Program-made: the position numbers and the translations under genes | The notes under the pieces: model-generated | The model's input: the letters and a program-made list of their open reading frames with translations, nothing else | What the model was told of the DNA's origin: nothing | Databases searched by the model: none | From: an uncultured Lachnospiraceae bacterium | Lineage (GTDB): Bacteria; Bacillota; Clostridia; Lachnospirales; Lachnospiraceae | Direction: 5' to 3' | Assembly (NCBI GenBank): GCA_910588775.1 | Contig: CAJURH010000008.1 | Coordinates: forward strand, 78,989 to 86,355 | DNA: 7,367 nt | Shown here: piece by piece, positions 5,476 to 7,367 of the stretch | Layout of the letters: the number at the start of each line of letters is the position of its first letter | How positions within the stretch are numbered: the first letter of the stretch is position 1

Positions 5476-6492
5476 CTAATTGAAGCCATAAAATTTCTGG
5501 CATATCTTATAAATAGTGGTAGACATGCTGCGTCCACCTTTCCCAGGCAGATTCACCGCCCCGCCCACAATTCCATGGCGCACAGCCCGATAAAGACCTT
5601 TGTCAGCGTCCTGCAGGTATTTCCACAACTCTGATTTCTTCTCAAGATTTTCTTTTTTGCCGGACCGTATCAGCATGACGCTGGATACAGCCGTAATGAT
5701 TGTCAGATACCGAACCATATACTGCTTAAGCTGCCTGGACTTAACCGACGCATTCACCAGAATATCAATCATCTTCTTATTCACCTGGATCTGCTGATCG
5801 ATGCGGCTAATCATCACTGATTCATGCACCGACTGGTCTTCTCTGCCTATGAAATAACGATAAAAATTCACATCCAGATAATATAGCGTACAGACATGGG
5901 GAAGCGGCTCAAACACAAACAGATTGTCCACGTAAAATGTGTGTTTGGGCAGCCGAAGCCCGCAGGATTTCAACAATTCCGTTCTATATATCACAGAATG
6001 CATCAATATATACTTTCCCGTATGCATATGCTTTACCTGATTCCATCCAAATATTTCATTTTTGGGGAAACATTTCCGATACTGCATAACCTTCTTGCGG
6101 GAGGCGCCCTGCTTCTCGTAGACGAAATTGCTGATGAGCATATCCAGCGTCTGCGGCCCGCGGATTAGCTCCTCCAACGTGGACAGAACTACTTGGTACG
6201 CTTCCTGGTTCACCCAATCATCACTGTCCACCACTTTGAAATAAAGTCCGGTGGCATTGGCCAGTCCTATATTCACCGCCTCTCCGTGGCCCCCGTTTTC
6301 CTGGTGAATGGCCTGGACAATGTCTGGATATTCTCTTGCATATTCGTCAGCAATCTTCCCAGTATCGTCTGTGGAGCCGTCGTCCACAATCAGAATCTCC
6401 ACGTCCTCTCCCCCTGCCAGCAAAGAATCCACACACTTTTTCATATATTCCTGGGAATTATAACAAGGCACTGTAATACTTAATAATTTCAT
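5476..6492 (-). CDS. Family 2 glycosyltransferase
   Basis: A 338-residue inverting-type glycosyltransferase of the GT2/GT-A fold, expected to move a sugar from a nucleotide donor to an envelope or exopolysaccharide acceptor at the inner membrane face. The start LLSITVPCYN (residues 3-12), VDDGSTDDT (36-44) and the metal-binding DSDDW (89-93) are the classic GT2 elements. A YVDNLF motif near 187-192 lies where many family members carry a conserved acidic residue. I see no convincing membrane segment, so it is probably cytosolic or peripheral. Length is normal for single-domain members. The start is firm: AGGAGG sits five bases before the ATG, which overlaps the mutY stop as ATGA. Donor and acceptor cannot be predicted. 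It could supply the substrate of the downstream exporter, but the 177-bp gap with a promoter makes that link loose. Confidence 0.9.
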   Translation of the reverse strand: MKLLSITVPCYNSQEYMKKCVDSLLAGGEDVEILIVDDGSTDDTGKIADEYAREYPDIVQAIHQENGGHGEAVNIGLANATGLYFKVVDSDDWVNQEAYQVVLSTLEELIRGPQTLDMLISNFVYEKQGASRKKVMQYRKCFPKNEIFGWNQVKHMHTGKYILMHSVIYRTELLKSCGLRLPKHTFYVDNLFVFEPLPHVCTLYYLDVNFYRYFIGREDQSVHESVMISRIDQQIQVNKKMIDILVNASVKSRQLKQYMVRYLTIITAVSSVMLIRSGKKENLEKKSELWKYLQDADKGLYRAVRHGIVGGAVNLPGKGGRSMSTTIYKICQKFYGFN

Positions 6493-7367
6493 GACTTCCT
6501 CCTATCACCTTCCCTTTTCATGCAACTTGCGTAAGCGTCAAAAGCAGACGGAATCGCGTATTTATCCTGCACCTCTTCTGGCTCTGCAAATATCATGTTT
6601 CCCCTGTATGCGTCTTCCAACTGCTGCACTCGTATCTGGTAGCCCACCATGCGCCATTCCACGTGGGAAAATATATGTTTCGCCTCCCCCAATGGTTGAA
6701 TGCGCAAAGGAGCCAAATCCATAGACTCTACCGCTTCCAGCGCTTCTTGCTGGCTTAAATGCCGCGAAATGTTGGGAAATTCATACAGCCCGGCCAAAAG
6801 CCCGCGGGCCGCCCGTTTGCAAATAGCCACCCGGTCCCCGTCCTGAATGACCAGAACTGTAATTTCCTGAATTTTGCGGGGCTTCGCCCGTGATTTCACC
6901 GGAAGCTTATCTGCTGTATTGTGAGCTGATGCCTGACAAAGTTCCATAAGTGGGCACAGGGAACATTTCGCCTGGGCGCCGGGCAGGCATATCAACGCTC
7001 CCAGCTCCATAAGGGCCTGATTGTAATCCCCTGGACATTTTTCAGGCATGATTTCCTGTAACTTTTGTTCCACGCTTCGGCGCACCGACTGTTTGGCAAT
7101 ATCCTCATAGCTTTCCGTCACGCGGGAAATCACCCGCAGCACGTTGCCGTCCACCGCAGGCGCCGCAATCCCATAGGCAATGGACGCAATGGCCCCCGCC
7201 GTATAATTTCCAATGCCCTTAAGACTTCTTAACTTGTCATAATCGGCGGGAAGCTCCCCCTGATAGGATTCCATCACCTGCTGCGCAGCTTTCTGCATAT
7301 TGCGAACGCGGTTATAGTAGCCAAGACCTTCCCATAATTTCATCAGTCGCTCCTGGGGACACTCTGC
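6489..7367 (-). CDS. mutY: Adenine DNA glycosylase MutY (5' end outside the window)
   Basis: Removes adenine mispaired with 8-oxoguanine or guanine in base excision repair. The open frame continues to the right edge: the eight codons before the Met at 7343 read AECPQERL and match the family, so this Met (MKLWEGLGYY) is internal. By comparison with E. coli MutY about 65 residues are missing, including the catalytic Glu37 region. Numbered from that internal Met, the helix-hairpin-helix LKGIGNYTAG (41-50) and catalytic Asp in VDGN (D65) are followed by the iron-sulfur cysteines C119, C127, C130 and C136 (C-x7-C-x2-C-x5-C, one residue longer than the x6 of E. coli). The C-terminal NUDIX-like domain has KRAARGLLAGLYEFPN (176-191) and the 8-oxoG-reading FSH motif (225-227). 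The gene ends by overlapping the glycosyltransferase start. Confidence 0.95.
   Translation of the reverse strand, partial: AECPQERLMKLWEGLGYYNRVRNMQKAAQQVMESYQGELPADYDKLRSLKGIGNYTAGAIASIAYGIAAPAVDGNVLRVISRVTESYEDIAKQSVRRSVEQKLQEIMPEKCPGDYNQALMELGALICLPGAQAKCSLCPLMELCQASAHNTADKLPVKSRAKPRKIQEITVLVIQDGDRVAICKRAARGLLAGLYEFPNISRHLSQQEALEAVESMDLAPLRIQPLGEAKHIFSHVEWRMVGYQIRVQQLEDAYRGNMIFAEPEEVQDKYAIPSAFDAYASCMKREGDRRKS
6498..6503 (-). promoter_or_regulatory. Ribosome binding site of the glycosyltransferase gene
   Basis: A perfect AGGAGG on the minus strand lies five bases before the ATG at 6492 and within the end of mutY. It settles the glycosyltransferase start and, with the ATGA overlap, suggests translation coupled to mutY. 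Confidence 0.8.

Noticed and set aside
7341..7343. Met codon of MutY as the gene start
   Set aside because: The frame stays open to the window edge with eight further family-like codons (AECPQERL), and the sequence begins in the middle of the glycosylase domain, so the true start is outside the window.
1..7367. tRNA, rRNA, CRISPR array, insertion sequence or phage genes
   Set aside because: No spaced direct repeats, transposase or integrase motifs, or tRNA-like cloverleaf were seen on either strand; the window is almost fully taken up by six ordinary-sized genes.

Overview
All six supported genes lie on the minus strand, so transcription runs from right (7367) to left (1). Good AGGAGG-type ribosome binding sites, ATGA start/stop overlaps, near-balanced base composition (judged by eye) and the protein types present suggest a Gram-positive anaerobe of the Clostridia, most likely Lachnospiraceae-like. 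The key indicator is a membrane Ser/Thr kinase with an N-terminal zinc ribbon and a C-terminal discoidin-like domain. The taxonomic call is inference; no marker gene settles it.

Right part (5476-7367): the 3' part of mutY, an adenine DNA glycosylase whose first ~65 codons lie beyond the right edge, overlaps by 4 bp (ATGA) with a family 2 glycosyltransferase gene. These are ordinary genes.

Middle (5299-5475): a 177-bp non-coding gap holds a plausible sigma-A promoter (TTTACC-17-TATAAT) and a leader of about 130 nt. The leader contains three successive inverted repeats. The last can form a continuous 14-bp RNA hairpin (with G-U pairs) that ends 12 nt before the next start codon.

Left part (87-5298): a tight four-gene unit. 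A cytosolic ATPase with two FHA domains fused to an ABC domain overlaps an ABCG-like membrane permease by ATGA. Then follow the zinc ribbon/Ser-Thr kinase/TM/discoidin-like protein and a membrane-anchored M15 peptidoglycan peptidase. A rho-independent terminator lies 15 bp after the last stop.

Working model (inference): the kinase senses an envelope ligand with its extracytoplasmic discoidin-like domain and phosphorylates threonines on itself, the transporter or another protein. The FHA domains of the ATPase read these marks and set transport through the permease, while the M15 enzyme trims peptidoglycan at the same site. The kinase plus FHA-ABC pairing resembles mycobacterial PknF (Rv1746)/Rv1747. 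Here, however, ATPase and permease are separate chains and the sensor and peptidase are added. This kinase-exporter-peptidase unit is the most interesting content of the window.
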